Below, one piece after another: positions 1-8,609 of a DNA stretch of 29,772 nucleotides; position 1 is the stretch's first letter; each line of letters starts with the position of its first letter. Origin of the DNA: a virus; the IMG/VR virus record IMGVR_UViG_3300043436_001756, positions 1-29,772 of that record. The stretch is one strand, 5' to 3'. A program made the translations under genes and the position numbers. The notes beneath the pieces were generated by a model. The model did no database searches. It was not told the DNA's origin and was given only the letters and a program-made list of their open reading frames with translations.

Positions 1-1
1 A

Positions 2-478
2 GTTGTTGCAGATGCAAAAAGCAATCTGGAAAGAGACAAAAAGGTTGCAAGTGGAAAGTTGCTTGAAAGCATCAAGGTGAACAAGGTGAATGCATCAAAG
101 AGGTCAATTGAGTTGAGTATCAATATGACCAAATACGGAGCATTTGTTGACAAAGGTGTATCTGGTACTCAAAAGAAATATGATACAGATTACAAATACA
201 CAACCAAACCACCACCACCAAGTGCATTTGATGGTTGGATGGTCAGAAGAGGCATTGCACCCAGAACTGCTGGTGGTCAATTCAAGTCCAGAAAGAGTGT
301 TCAATTTGCATTGTCTAGACATATATTCAAAATGGGTATTGCACCAAGCCATTTCTTGACAGATGCAGTCAAAAAGAATTTCAATATACTACCAAATATG
401 GTGGTGAATGCATTAGAACTGGATGTGAAATCAGCAGTTGACCTATTGATTAAAACCAACTTTAACAATTTAAAATAA
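2..478 (+). CDS. HK97 gp10-like tail-completion protein (5' truncated)
   Basis: The frame is open from the first bases of the window, so the gene begins upstream; an internal TTG at 59 is not a credible start. The protein resembles the HK97 gp10-like head-tail joining/tail-completion family: an N-terminal helix with 'ASGKLLESIKV', then 'YGAFVDKGVSGTQKKY', a proline run, 'RRGIAPR' and 'GIAPSHFLTDAVKK'. The 'YG-FVDKG-SG' and 'RGI-PR' pattern is typical of Bacteroidota phage versions. Such proteins sit at the head-tail interface or tail terminator. The gene overlaps the next start by one base (TAATG), so the two are translationally coupled. The family call is from memory of motifs. Confidence 0.72.
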   Translation, partial: VVADAKSNLERDKKVASGKLLESIKVNKVNASKRSIELSINMTKYGAFVDKGVSGTQKKYDTDYKYTTKPPPPSAFDGWMVRRGIAPRTAGGQFKSRKSVQFALSRHIFKMGIAPSHFLTDAVKKNFNILPNMVVNALELDVKSAVDLLIKTNFNNLK

Positions 479-1554
479 TGAATGTAATTAATTGCAGAAC
501 ACCATACTCAATTGTCATCAATGAAACTGGACAAGTGGGTGCAAGGATAAAAATATTTGTCTGGAATAATCCAAGTTCACAACCAACAACTGCCAGTTAT
601 ACAATGGAGAAAAAAGTGGTAAGTTCAACCAACACATCATTGAATTTCAACATCAGTTCTGTGCTTGCTGGATACATAACACAATTGAATCCAGTGATTG
701 GTGTTTACCCAAGTGCAGAGCAGAACAAAATGTGGTGCAATGTAGTGGTTCAGAGATTTGCTGACTATGGAACTGGATGGGTTTTGATAGATTCAATTCA
801 AGCAATTTCAGTTTATGGATACAATGACTATTCAGATGGATACAATTTCATAAGCACAAATTTTTACAAGGCATTGACTGATAGTGACCAGACAATTTAC
901 TACAATTTGAACAAGGACATCCCATATGTGAATTTTGTTGTTGACCATACTGGTGCAAATATCAAGGCATTGTACACAGATGGAGTGAACTCAACCAATT
1001 TTGACATCACAACATCTGGTTTGGCACATAGAATCTACAATTTCAAGATACCAATTGTTGATACAAGTGCTGGATACCAATGGCAAAACTGCAAGTTGAC
1101 AATCTATAATGCAACAACTGCTGAACAATTGTACATCTACAATTCAGTGAATCTGTGTGAACCAAAGTATGAGCCAATAAATGTGGCATTTGTCAACAAA
1201 TATGGTGGATGGCAATTCCTTACATTTTTCAAAGCAAGTTCCAGTAGTATGTCTGCAAAGGGTACTGACTACAATTTGTTGCCAGACCAACTAAACTATA
1301 ATACATACAGAGGTCAATTCAAAAGATTCAACCTAAATGGCACAGAAAAAATCAAGTGCAACTCTGGATGGGTTGATGAGAATTACAAAGAAATATTCAA
1401 GCAACTTTTGTTGAGTGAAACCATTTTATTAGAGGGACAACCAGTCAAAGTTGTCACCCAAGATTTGGAATTGAAAAGCCATTTGAATGAGAGAAATATC
1501 AATTACCAGATTGAGTTTGAATATGCATTTAATTTAGTGAATAACGTAGTATGA
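478..1554 (+). CDS. Putative tail structural protein, 358 aa
   Basis: Unrecognised beyond being a likely virion component. The protein is rich in Asn, Thr, Tyr and Val with alternating hydrophobic residues, as in beta-rich tail proteins, and has no signal peptide or membrane segment. The C-terminal 90 residues ('QFKRFNLNGTEKIKCNSGW', 'LLLSETILLEGQPVKV') resemble a domain that often ends Bacteroidota phage tail proteins lying before a large tail-tip protein. It begins at the stop of the gp10-like gene and overlaps the 814-aa tail gene by four bases (ATGA). The coding sequence contains only one CpG, at its very end. Baseplate, distal-tail or tail-tube function are all possible. Confidence 0.5.
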   Translation: MNVINCRTPYSIVINETGQVGARIKIFVWNNPSSQPTTASYTMEKKVVSSTNTSLNFNISSVLAGYITQLNPVIGVYPSAEQNKMWCNVVVQRFADYGTGWVLIDSIQAISVYGYNDYSDGYNFISTNFYKALTDSDQTIYYNLNKDIPYVNFVVDHTGANIKALYTDGVNSTNFDITTSGLAHRIYNFKIPIVDTSAGYQWQNCKLTIYNATTAEQLYIYNSVNLCEPKYEPINVAFVNKYGGWQFLTFFKASSSSMSAKGTDYNLLPDQLNYNTYRGQFKRFNLNGTEKIKCNSGWVDENYKEIFKQLLLSETILLEGQPVKVVTQDLELKSHLNERNINYQIEFEYAFNLVNNVV

Positions 1555-3995
1555 TAGTCACTGCCATTTACATAGAAGTTGAGAGTGTTCAACCAGATAT
1601 TGCTTTCACTGCTGATACCACTTTGGTCACTGCTGATGATACATACAACACTGCTGATGAAACATTAATATCAACTGGTGTTGCTAATTTACAATACCAG
1701 AGGATTGAATTGTTCACAGATGAAATCATCACATTGAGCAGTACAATCAAAAACTACAATGACCTATCAAAGTTGTTTGCAGATTTTACAAAGGTGTTCA
1801 CAATCCCAGCATCAACACATAACAATACAATTTTCAAACATTGGTATGAATCATCAGTTGGTGAAACAGATTTGGACAACCCAGTTGATTTAGTTTCTGG
1901 AACTGCATTTGACCATAGAAAAACATACAACGGATATATTGAAATTGATACTATACCATTCAAGTTTGGAAAGTTCACAATGCAGAAAGCAAACATCAAG
2001 GATGGTCTGGTGGATAGTTATTCAATAAACTTTACTGGTTCAGCAATTCAATTGACTGACAAATTCAAAGATTACAAATTGAATAGTTTGTCTGGGTATG
2101 ATGCTTACAATGTGAATTACAATGAAATAAATATCAGAAATATAATCACATCAACATCATATGGAAACATCACTAGATTTCCAATTATAGGCAGTCAAAG
2201 AGAATATGAATATTTGACTGGAACTGCAAATGATGTGACTACAACTGCTGGTGCAATTTTATGGACAGATTTGTTTCCATCTTTGAAAGTATCAATTATT
2301 CTGCAATTGATTCAATCAAATTATGGTGTGACATTTACTGGTGCATTTTTGACATCCAGAAGAATTCAATTTGCTGAATTATATTGCAAGAATGCAGAAC
2401 AAATGGTGTGCAAAACAGAGTTGAAAAAATTGCAATTTTCAGACCTAAATGGAAACTTAATAAATGTCATTAGGATACAATATCAAGATACAATTCTGTA
2501 TCCAGCACCACCATTTCCGAATGTACCAGTATTGAGACAAACGGCAGTTTTAAAAATCACAACTACATCTACAAATTACAATATTTTCATCTACAACAAT
2601 GGTGTGTTGTACCAATCTATTCTCAACCATAGTGGGAATTATTTTGGAATGTTTTTTACTAAAAATGGATATTTTGGTGAGGTCAACAATTTTGAGTTCT
2701 ATGTGAATTCAGATGTACCATTGTCTTTTATTTTCAGTCCAATAGTTGAAAAAGGATTTTGGTTTCAATCTTTTGTTGCTCCAATTCTACAAGTGATTGT
2801 ACAAGCATATAATGGAAATCCAACAATACAATCATCTCAATCTACATTGAGAATCCAGAACTATATTCCAGACATTACAATCAATGATTTTCTAACTGGA
2901 TTAATGAAAATGCACAATCTGATGGTTATTGCCAAAAGTGAAACAGAATTTGAATTCATTGAATTAGAAAATTGGTACAACAAAGGAAAATTGCTGGACA
3001 TTACAGATATAACAACTGATAGTGCAATTGAAATCAACAAACCAAATTTGTTCAAGAAGATAGATTTCAAGTATGAGAAAAGTGAAAATTTTGTCAACAA
3101 TCTATACTATACAAATTTGAACCAATACTATGGTGATTTGTTCTATGAGAATACTCAATCAAGTTTCACAGAAAACTATGAAGTGAAGTTGCCATTTGAG
3201 AATGTTATCTGGAAAAAAACTCCAAGTGAGAAATGGTTGACAACAACATTGGTTGACAAGAATTTGAGTCCATATACACCAAAACCAATGATTATCTACA
3301 ACAATGGTGTTGAGACATTAACTACTCCATTTCAAATTGCATATACTGGTGGATTTTTAACTGCAAGCCAATATCGTAGATACTCAAATGAAATACTAAT
3401 TGGAGGAACTGACATTGGATATTTGTATTCATTGAATTGGGGTGTTGAAACATCTCCGTGGTATCAGTCAAATGCAACCAATGGATTGTATTTTACATTC
3501 TATCAAAACTACATTGAGAACTTATATAACCAAAGAACCAGAATTGTCAAGGTGAAAGCAATAATGAGACCAGATGAGATTGCATCTTTGAAAATCAATG
3601 ATAGAATTGTATTGTCAAATAAGAGGTATTTGATAAATAATCTGGACATCAACCTATCAACTGGCGAAGTTGATTTTGAATTGATAAATGATTTCAGAGT
3701 ATTGCCACAACAATATTCTGGTAGATATTCAAACCTACCAGTTTTGATTATAGATAATACTGCACAAGAAATAGAGCATCTTATTTATCTGAATGACTAT
3801 GATAGTTTTGATGTGAAAGCACCATCTGGTGTTGCTACTTATTCAACAAGCACTGGCAATGAAACTGATATTTTGTTGAATGTTACAATACCAATCAATA
3901 CCACTGGATTAGACAGAACAAGTTTTGTTAATCTGGAATATTTCAAAGATGGAGTTTCCACAATTGTTGAATTGCCAATACTACAAACATTATGA
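1551..3995 (+). CDS. Large tail protein, putative tail-tip/baseplate component, 814 aa
   Basis: A large protein without catalytic motifs. After an N-terminal stretch of about 50 residues with three 7-residue repeats (TADTTLV, TADDTYN, TADETLI), the body starts with 'YQRIELFTDEIITLSSTIKN' and 'LSKLFADFTKVFTIPAS'. I associate this opening with Bacteroidota phage tail proteins of the tip/baseplate class. A middle segment ('DITINDFLTGLMKMHNLMVI') resembles the hub-like fold of phage tail-associated proteins. The C-terminal 100 residues look like a small beta domain. Position between other tail genes and the tape measure supports a tail role. The stop overlaps the next ATG by four bases. Confidence 0.55.
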   Translation: MIVTAIYIEVESVQPDIAFTADTTLVTADDTYNTADETLISTGVANLQYQRIELFTDEIITLSSTIKNYNDLSKLFADFTKVFTIPASTHNNTIFKHWYESSVGETDLDNPVDLVSGTAFDHRKTYNGYIEIDTIPFKFGKFTMQKANIKDGLVDSYSINFTGSAIQLTDKFKDYKLNSLSGYDAYNVNYNEINIRNIITSTSYGNITRFPIIGSQREYEYLTGTANDVTTTAGAILWTDLFPSLKVSIILQLIQSNYGVTFTGAFLTSRRIQFAELYCKNAEQMVCKTELKKLQFSDLNGNLINVIRIQYQDTILYPAPPFPNVPVLRQTAVLKITTTSTNYNIFIYNNGVLYQSILNHSGNYFGMFFTKNGYFGEVNNFEFYVNSDVPLSFIFSPIVEKGFWFQSFVAPILQVIVQAYNGNPTIQSSQSTLRIQNYIPDITINDFLTGLMKMHNLMVIAKSETEFEFIELENWYNKGKLLDITDITTDSAIEINKPNLFKKIDFKYEKSENFVNNLYYTNLNQYYGDLFYENTQSSFTENYEVKLPFENVIWKKTPSEKWLTTTLVDKNLSPYTPKPMIIYNNGVETLTTPFQIAYTGGFLTASQYRRYSNEILIGGTDIGYLYSLNWGVETSPWYQSNATNGLYFTFYQNYIENLYNQRTRIVKVKAIMRPDEIASLKINDRIVLSNKRYLINNLDINLSTGEVDFELINDFRVLPQQYSGRYSNLPVLIIDNTAQEIEHLIYLNDYDSFDVKAPSGVATYSTSTGNETDILLNVTIPINTTGLDRTSFVNLEYFKDGVSTIVELPILQTL
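1607..1669 (+). repeat. Three tandem 21-nt repeats encoding a heptapeptide
   Basis: CACTGCTGAT recurs at 1607, 1628 and 1649, exactly 21 bases apart. The repeats encode the heptads TADTTLV, TADDTYN and TADETLI near the N-terminus of the 814-aa tail protein. The 10-base core is identical in the three copies and the rest diverges, which suggests an old duplication kept in frame. Confidence 0.85.
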
Positions 3996-4135
3996 TACAA
4001 CAAATTTTAGAATGTCTGAAACTAGACATCAAATCAGATAGCAAGTACATTGCAATTGCCAAAGGAAAGAACAAACTACCAGTGACAATAGAAGATGCTT
4101 TAAAACCCTTTAAAAACCTATTCAGAAGAAAATAA
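3992..4135 (+). CDS. Small 47-aa tail-region protein
   Basis: A 47-residue basic protein starting MIQQILECLKLDIKSD and ending FKNLFRRK. The start ATG overlaps the stop of the large tail gene (ATGA), and the stop lies three bases before the tape-measure ATG. This tight packing, the in-frame absence of stops and the coupled start support a real gene. No domain is recognisable. By position it could be a minor tail component or assembly factor for the tape measure. Confidence 0.6.
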   Translation: MIQQILECLKLDIKSDSKYIAIAKGKNKLPVTIEDALKPFKNLFRRK

Positions 4136-4138
4136 GAT

Positions 4139-5998
4139 ATGGCACAAGACATTGAAGTAAAAGTAAAAGTTGATACTGGTCAAGCCGTATCAGATGTGAA
4201 CAGATTAGGTGATGCTTTCAATAGTACTGCAAGTGATGCCCAAGATGCACAACAAGTATTTGCAAAATCTGGAAATGGTGTTCAAGTTGAACAATCAATT
4301 GCTGGATTGAAACAACTGAAAAGAGAACTGAAAAATGTTGCAGTTGGTTCAGAGGAATTCAAGAAGTTGTACAATGACATTGATGACCTTGAAGATAAAT
4401 TAAAATCAGCCAAAAATACATCATCAGATTGGGTTGATAGTTTGGAAAATGCTGGTGGTCCGTTGGGAATGGTTGGTGCTGGAATCAACAAAGTAAAGGT
4501 TGCAACACAAACTTTTGGTGGTGCTTTAAAAGCAACTGGTATTGGTTTGATTGTGGCATTGCTTGGTGGATTAGCAGCGTCATTCTCTGAAAATGAAGTT
4601 GCAATGAAAAAGATTCAACCATTGTTTGATGGGTTGAAGAAAATCACATTTGGAATTTTCAAAGCAGTTGAGCCATTGGTTGATGTGTTTTTAGATTTAG
4701 CAATGAAAGCATTGCCACACGTTACCAAAGCAGTTGGAATGGTGTACTCTGGAATGATGGCATACTTTACATTCTTGAAAGAAGCGGGTGGTGGAGCAAT
4801 TGAAATATTGGAGGGTGTGTTCACTTTGGATGGTGACAAAATAAGTGGTGGAATTGACAAAGTCAGTGGTTCATTTGGCAAAGCAACTGGTACTTTCAAA
4901 TCAAGTATGAAAGCATTTGGTGAGGGAACAAAGCAATTGACTGAATCTGAAAAAGAAGCAGCGGAAAAGCAAAAGGAATTACTTGAAAAGCAAGCAGAAG
5001 AAAGAAAGAAAAAAGAAGAAGAGGCAAGAAAAGAGAGAGAGAGAATAAAAAAGGAAAGGGAAGATTTCTTAAAATCAATTGCTGACCTTGAAAAAAAACA
5101 AGCAGAGGCAATCAGAGATGCTCAAGCAAAAACAGACCAAGAAAAACTTGACCTACAAGCACAGAGAGACCTTGAAGAAATTGAGGCATTAAGAAAAAAA
5201 GGTGCAAATGTTGAATTGTTGATGAAACAACACAATGAAAAGTACACCTTACTGGATGCCCAATTGCAAGAAAAACTTGCAAAGGAAAAAAAAGAAAAAG
5301 ATGATGAGGCAAAGAAGAAAGCAGAAGAAGATGCCAGAACTGCATTTGAGAAAGAGCAAGCGGATAAACTATTAAGAGTCCAGAATGACCTTGAAGTTGA
5401 AAATGTATCTTTTGAGAGACAAAGAGAATTGATAAATGAGAGAGAGCAAATCCTATTGTCTGATAAAAAATTGACAGACAACCAAAGAATTGCAATTCAC
5501 AAGCAAACTGCTGATGCTCAAACTAAAATTGATGAACTAAAAGCCAAAGCACAAGTTGATATGCTGAATGCAGTTAGTCAATCAATGAACATAGCAACAG
5601 AACTACTTGGTGAAAGTACGGTTGCTGGTAAAAGTTTGGCAGTTGCATCTGCATTAATCAACACATATTTGGGTATTTCTGCTGGTGTTAAACTAGGATA
5701 TCCACAAGCAATTCCAGCAGTTGCAATGGCAGCGTTAACTGGATTCAAGGCAGTGAAAAATATACTAGCAACAAAAGTTCCAGCAAAAGGTGGTGCTGGT
5801 TCTGGAGGTGGTGCTGGTTCTATGAGTACACCAGCAATGACTATGCCTAATCCAAATGTGATTGCTGGTTCTGGGGTGAATCAATTAGCATCTACATTAG
5901 GAAATCAACCACCAATTAAGACATACGTTGTGGCTGGGGATGTGACAAGTCAGCAAGGAATGGATAGGTCAATTGTAAAAGGTGCAACTATTGGATAG
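4139..5998 (+). CDS. Tail tape measure protein, 619 aa
   Basis: The tape measure sets tail length and is ejected during infection. Visible features: N-terminal helical region (about 1-100) with Ala/Lys/Glu-rich helices; hydrophobic segment about 133-149 (TGIGLIVALLGGLAASF); a very Lys/Glu-rich coiled coil about 265-480 ('EKQKELLEKQAEERKKKEEE'); a second hydrophobic stretch near 525-560 (Ala/Gly/Ile-rich); and a Gly/Ser-rich C-terminal part. This layout is classic for tape measures. At roughly 0.15 nm per residue the length implies a tail near 90 nm, an estimate from known scaling. It follows other tail genes and ends the tail block; a 205-bp spacer separates it from the protease. Confidence 0.88.
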   Translation: MAQDIEVKVKVDTGQAVSDVNRLGDAFNSTASDAQDAQQVFAKSGNGVQVEQSIAGLKQLKRELKNVAVGSEEFKKLYNDIDDLEDKLKSAKNTSSDWVDSLENAGGPLGMVGAGINKVKVATQTFGGALKATGIGLIVALLGGLAASFSENEVAMKKIQPLFDGLKKITFGIFKAVEPLVDVFLDLAMKALPHVTKAVGMVYSGMMAYFTFLKEAGGGAIEILEGVFTLDGDKISGGIDKVSGSFGKATGTFKSSMKAFGEGTKQLTESEKEAAEKQKELLEKQAEERKKKEEEARKERERIKKEREDFLKSIADLEKKQAEAIRDAQAKTDQEKLDLQAQRDLEEIEALRKKGANVELLMKQHNEKYTLLDAQLQEKLAKEKKEKDDEAKKKAEEDARTAFEKEQADKLLRVQNDLEVENVSFERQRELINEREQILLSDKKLTDNQRIAIHKQTADAQTKIDELKAKAQVDMLNAVSQSMNIATELLGESTVAGKSLAVASALINTYLGISAGVKLGYPQAIPAVAMAALTGFKAVKNILATKVPAKGGAGSGGGAGSMSTPAMTMPNPNVIAGSGVNQLASTLGNQPPIKTYVVAGDVTSQQGMDRSIVKGATIG

Positions 5999-6203
5999 AT
6001 AAAATCAATTGAAAAAAAAATTATGATTGATAAAAACTTGAATTGTAATAGTGTGATTTTATTGGGATTTTTCGGTAAATCAACAATCGTAAAATAAATG
6101 ATATAGGATATTACAAAACAACAAAATTGTTTAAAACGATTAAAAAAGACCTTTAACGGAATATTAATAAAAACAAAAAAACAAATAAATACGTTATACT
6201 GAT
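5999..6203. other. 205-bp non-coding spacer between tail and head modules
   Basis: No open frame of note. An imperfect hairpin with arms ATCAAT (near 6004) and ATTGAT (near 6027) follows the tape-measure stop but has no U tract, so terminator status is doubtful. The spacer becomes very A-rich and ends in the CGTTATA motif just before the protease ATG. It probably carries a transcription boundary. Confidence 0.5.
6192..6198 (+). promoter_or_regulatory. CGTTATA motif before protease gene (candidate late promoter)
   Basis: CGTTATA ends five bases before the ATG at 6204, after a long A-rich tract. The same heptamer with the same five-base spacing and the same NNGATATGAA continuation occurs before the gene at 9240, and further copies precede genes at 7029 and 29156. 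If TTATA acts as a -10-like box, the transcript would be nearly leaderless. The promoter role is inferred. Confidence 0.5.
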
Positions 6204-6830
6204 ATGAAACTAATAGAACTAATCATTGATGAAAATATGGAATTGAGCGGAATTGATGCCGTTTCCATCGTTGAAAATCCAGCAATTGAAGAGGATTTCA
6301 TTGCCTTAAAATCAGAGCAAAAAGAGTACAAATTTGCAGAGGTAAGCAAAGACAAGAAAATAATTATGGGTGCATTGCTTGTTCCAGATAAACCCATTTA
6401 CAGAAGAGATGATGAGAATGGAGAATACTATATCTATTTCAGTCAAGATACAATCCGTAAATGTATGGAGTTGTTTTTTCAGAATGGGAATCAGTCCAAT
6501 GCTACATTTGAACATTTAGAAAACATATCTGGTTTAACAATGGTGGAGAGTTGGATTGTTGAAGATGCAGAGAAAGACAAATCAAGATTGTACAATCTGA
6601 ATGTTCCAGTTGGTAGTTGGATGGGAACAATCAAAGTGAACAATGATGTCATCTGGAATGATTTTATCAAAACTGGAAAAGTCAAAGGATTTTCAATTGA
6701 GGGATATTTTGCAGACAAAGGAAAATTGCCAATGTCAAAGCAAGAAAATGATTCTGAAATATTGAATGAAATTATGGCTGGATTGCAGTTGCTTGAAATC
6801 AAAAACCTACTAGATACCTATGAAAAATAA
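6204..6830 (+). CDS. XkdF-like prohead serine protease
   Basis: Resembles the XkdF (PBSX-type) family of phage prohead maturation proteases, which cleave scaffold and capsid precursors during head assembly. Visible motifs: 'DAVSIVENPAIEEDFIAL' near residues 18-35; 'IIMGALLVPDKPIYRRD' near 53-69; 'TFEHLEN' with candidate catalytic His104; 'VESWIVED' near 114-121; 'VPVGSWMGTIKV' near 134-145; and 'KGFSIEGYF' with candidate catalytic Ser164. The 208-aa length suits a stand-alone protease. It is followed by a small Cys-rich gene, a scaffold-like gene and the major capsid gene, the usual head-assembly order. Start chosen at the ATG after the CGTTATA motif. Confidence 0.82.
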   Translation: MKLIELIIDENMELSGIDAVSIVENPAIEEDFIALKSEQKEYKFAEVSKDKKIIMGALLVPDKPIYRRDDENGEYYIYFSQDTIRKCMELFFQNGNQSNATFEHLENISGLTMVESWIVEDAEKDKSRLYNLNVPVGSWMGTIKVNNDVIWNDFIKTGKVKGFSIEGYFADKGKLPMSKQENDSEILNEIMAGLQLLEIKNLLDTYEK

Positions 6831-6972
6831 AAACACATTTAAAACACCTAGCCGTACAAGTCCAAAAAGCACTACCAGAGGATGTCTATGTGATGACAAT
6901 AGATATTCCACCAAATGTTGTGATGGTTCAATGCAAGCACAAGGAATTGGAGTTATATATAGAAAAGGATAA
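6820..6972 (+). CDS. Small Cys-rich protein, 50 aa
   Basis: A 50-residue protein whose core reads GCLCDDNRYSTKCCDG followed by MQAQGIG. Small proteins with this C-x-C...C-C-D-G-S...AQGIG pattern are frequent in Bacteroidota phage head clusters, from memory of such genomes. The start overlaps the end of the protease gene by 11 bases, and the gene fills most of the 200-base gap before the scaffold-like gene. The four cysteines (22, 24, 33, 34) could bind a metal or form disulfides. Function unknown. It is easily missed because of its length. Confidence 0.72.
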   Translation: MKNKNTFKTPSRTSPKSTTRGCLCDDNRYSTKCCDGSMQAQGIGVIYRKG

Positions 6973-6999
6973 TGAAAATGCAAAATTAAAATTGGAATT

Positions 7000-7006
7000 C
7001 GTTATA
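7000..7006 (+). promoter_or_regulatory. CGTTATA motif before scaffold-like gene
   Basis: CGTTATA occurs 22 bases upstream of the ATG at 7029, in the short spacer after the 50-aa gene. Matches the motif at 6192, 9228 and 29136, with a longer spacing to the start. Candidate phage promoter for the scaffold and major capsid genes; role inferred. Confidence 0.42.
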
Positions 7007-7028
7007 TGTTAAATTATTAAATTATTAT

Positions 7029-7616
7029 ATGAAAAACACAGACATTCTAAATCGAATTATGACTATGCTTTCAAGCAAAGTTGAATTGAAACAGATGACT
7101 TTGGAAGATGGTACAATCATTGAGTGTGCTACTTACGAAGTTGGTTCAGATGTATTCAAAGTAGATGGTGATACAAAAGAAGCATTGCCAGTTGGAGAAT
7201 ACATTTTGGAAGATGGTAGCAAATTATATGTTACTGAAACTGGAAAAATTGGTGAAATTGCATCTGCTGAAACAGAAATTGTTGAAGAAGAATTGAAAGA
7301 AACCAAAGAAGAACTGGGTAATGACAACCCAAAAGAAGAAGAAAAAATGGCTGAAGTTCCAGCAACATTGGAAGAAATTGTGAAATCAGTAATGGATGCA
7401 GTAATGCCAATCATCAATGATTTACAAGCCAAAATTGAGGCAATGAGTGGAATTGAAACAGAGATGAAAGAAGTGAAAGAAACTTTGTCATCAAAAATCG
7501 TTTCTAAACCTACAACTCACAAACCAACAGAAAGCAAAACCAATTTATCCAATTTAAAAGTAGCACCAAATTTGAGCGAAACACAAGCAAGAATTTATGC
7601 TATGTTATCAAAATAA
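7029..7616 (+). CDS. Putative scaffold-like protein upstream of major capsid gene, 195 aa
   Basis: Not matched to a named family with certainty. The N-terminal half has short beta-type repeats (LEDGTIIECATYEVGSDVF..., LPVGEYILEDGSKLYV), and the middle is acidic and Glu/Lys-rich (ETEIVEEELKETKEELG), predicted helical or coiled coil. Helices follow at about 115-155 (LEEIVKSVMDAVMPIINDLQ), with a Lys/Thr/Ser-rich tail. Its place directly between protease and major capsid gene, its acidic coiled-coil content and its length are what is expected of a head scaffold or capsid assembly factor. Only 25 bases separate it from the capsid gene. Confidence 0.6.
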   Translation: MKNTDILNRIMTMLSSKVELKQMTLEDGTIIECATYEVGSDVFKVDGDTKEALPVGEYILEDGSKLYVTETGKIGEIASAETEIVEEELKETKEELGNDNPKEEEKMAEVPATLEEIVKSVMDAVMPIINDLQAKIEAMSGIETEMKEVKETLSSKIVSKPTTHKPTESKTNLSNLKVAPNLSETQARIYAMLSK

Positions 7617-7641
7617 TTACTAAACTTAAAAAAGAAAAAAA

Positions 7642-8553
7642 ATGCCATTACAACCAACAATTACAACTACTTATGCTGGCGAATTTGCTGGCAAATATAT
7701 TGCAGCGGCAGTATTAAGTGCTAATACATTAGCAAACAATGGAGTTACCATTTTGCCAAATGTGAAGTTTAAAACATCAATCAAGAAAATGGTTAATTCT
7801 GGTCTTGTGACTGCAGCGTCTTGTGATTTTACAGATGCTGGTGTTGTTACTTTGTCAGATAAAACATTAACGGTTACTGAAAGACAAGTAAATATCCAAC
7901 TTTGTAAAACTCAATTTCAACAAGATTGGGAAGCCTCGCAAATGGGGTTCTCGGCATTCGATTCAATGCCTTCAAATTTCTCTGATTTCTTTATTGCTAA
8001 AATGTTGAAAGACATTGCCCTTGATACAGAGCAAGCAATCTGGAATGCAACAACTGGATTACAAGCATTACTAGTTGCTGATGGTTCACAAGTTGTGACT
8101 ACACCAGTTGCAATTACATCTGCAAATGTTATTGCCAAATTGGGTGAAATCGTTGACAAAATCCCAGCATCATTGTATGGCCGTGAGGATTTAAGAATCT
8201 ATGTTGCTCAAAATGTGGCGAAAGCATATGTACGTGCTTTGGGCGGATTTGGTGCATCTGGATTAGGTTCAAATGGTTATGCTAATCAAGGAAATGCTTG
8301 GTACACAAATGGAACTGCATTGACTTTTGACGGAATTCAATTGTTTGTTGCCAATGGTTTACCAGCATCTAATATGGTTGCTACAACTATTGACAACTTG
8401 TATTTCGGAACTGGTTTGATGGATGACCAGAATCTCGTTAAAACGATTGATATGGCTGACATCGATGGTTCAAAAAATGTAAGATTTATTGCCAGATTTA
8501 CCAGAGGTGTTCAGATTGGAATTGGTGCTGATGCAGCGACATACATAGTATAA
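7642..8553 (+). CDS. Major capsid protein, 303 aa
   Basis: Forms the icosahedral shell, presumably with the HK97 fold. The protein is Ala/Thr/Asn-rich, without Lys/Arg clusters, and opens with 'TYAGEFAGKYIAAAVLSANTLANNGVTILPNV', an opening I associate with Bacteroidota phage capsid proteins. Near residues 88-100 'QLCKTQFQQDWEA' and later 'FTRGVQIGIGADAATYIV' at the C-terminus are typical. Context is decisive: protease, scaffold-like gene, capsid, then a hairpin. The gene has more CpG than most of the window, in line with different selection or history. An A-rich leader (AAAAAAGAAAAAAA) precedes the ATG instead of a Shine-Dalgarno. Confidence 0.85.
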   Translation: MPLQPTITTTYAGEFAGKYIAAAVLSANTLANNGVTILPNVKFKTSIKKMVNSGLVTAASCDFTDAGVVTLSDKTLTVTERQVNIQLCKTQFQQDWEASQMGFSAFDSMPSNFSDFFIAKMLKDIALDTEQAIWNATTGLQALLVADGSQVVTTPVAITSANVIAKLGEIVDKIPASLYGREDLRIYVAQNVAKAYVRALGGFGASGLGSNGYANQGNAWYTNGTALTFDGIQLFVANGLPASNMVATTIDNLYFGTGLMDDQNLVKTIDMADIDGSKNVRFIARFTRGVQIGIGADAATYIV

Positions 8554-8559
8554 TTTTAA

Positions 8560-8583
8560 TGGGTGGTTGAAATATACCACCCA
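8560..8583 (+). terminator. Strong hairpin after major capsid gene
   Basis: TGGGTGGT and ACCACCCA form an eight-base-pair perfect stem around an eight-base loop, seven bases after the capsid stop. The following ATTATT is not a proper U tract. It may be a partial terminator or an RNA-stability element protecting the highly expressed capsid message. Confidence 0.6.
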
Positions 8584-8609
8584 ATTATTAATCTTTAAAA
8601 AAATAGAGT

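Noticed and set aside
1611-1657. CTGATGA-like words that could be ribozyme cores
   Set aside because: They lie in the 21-nt coding repeats, with no matching stem II, GAAA box or cleavage site nearby.
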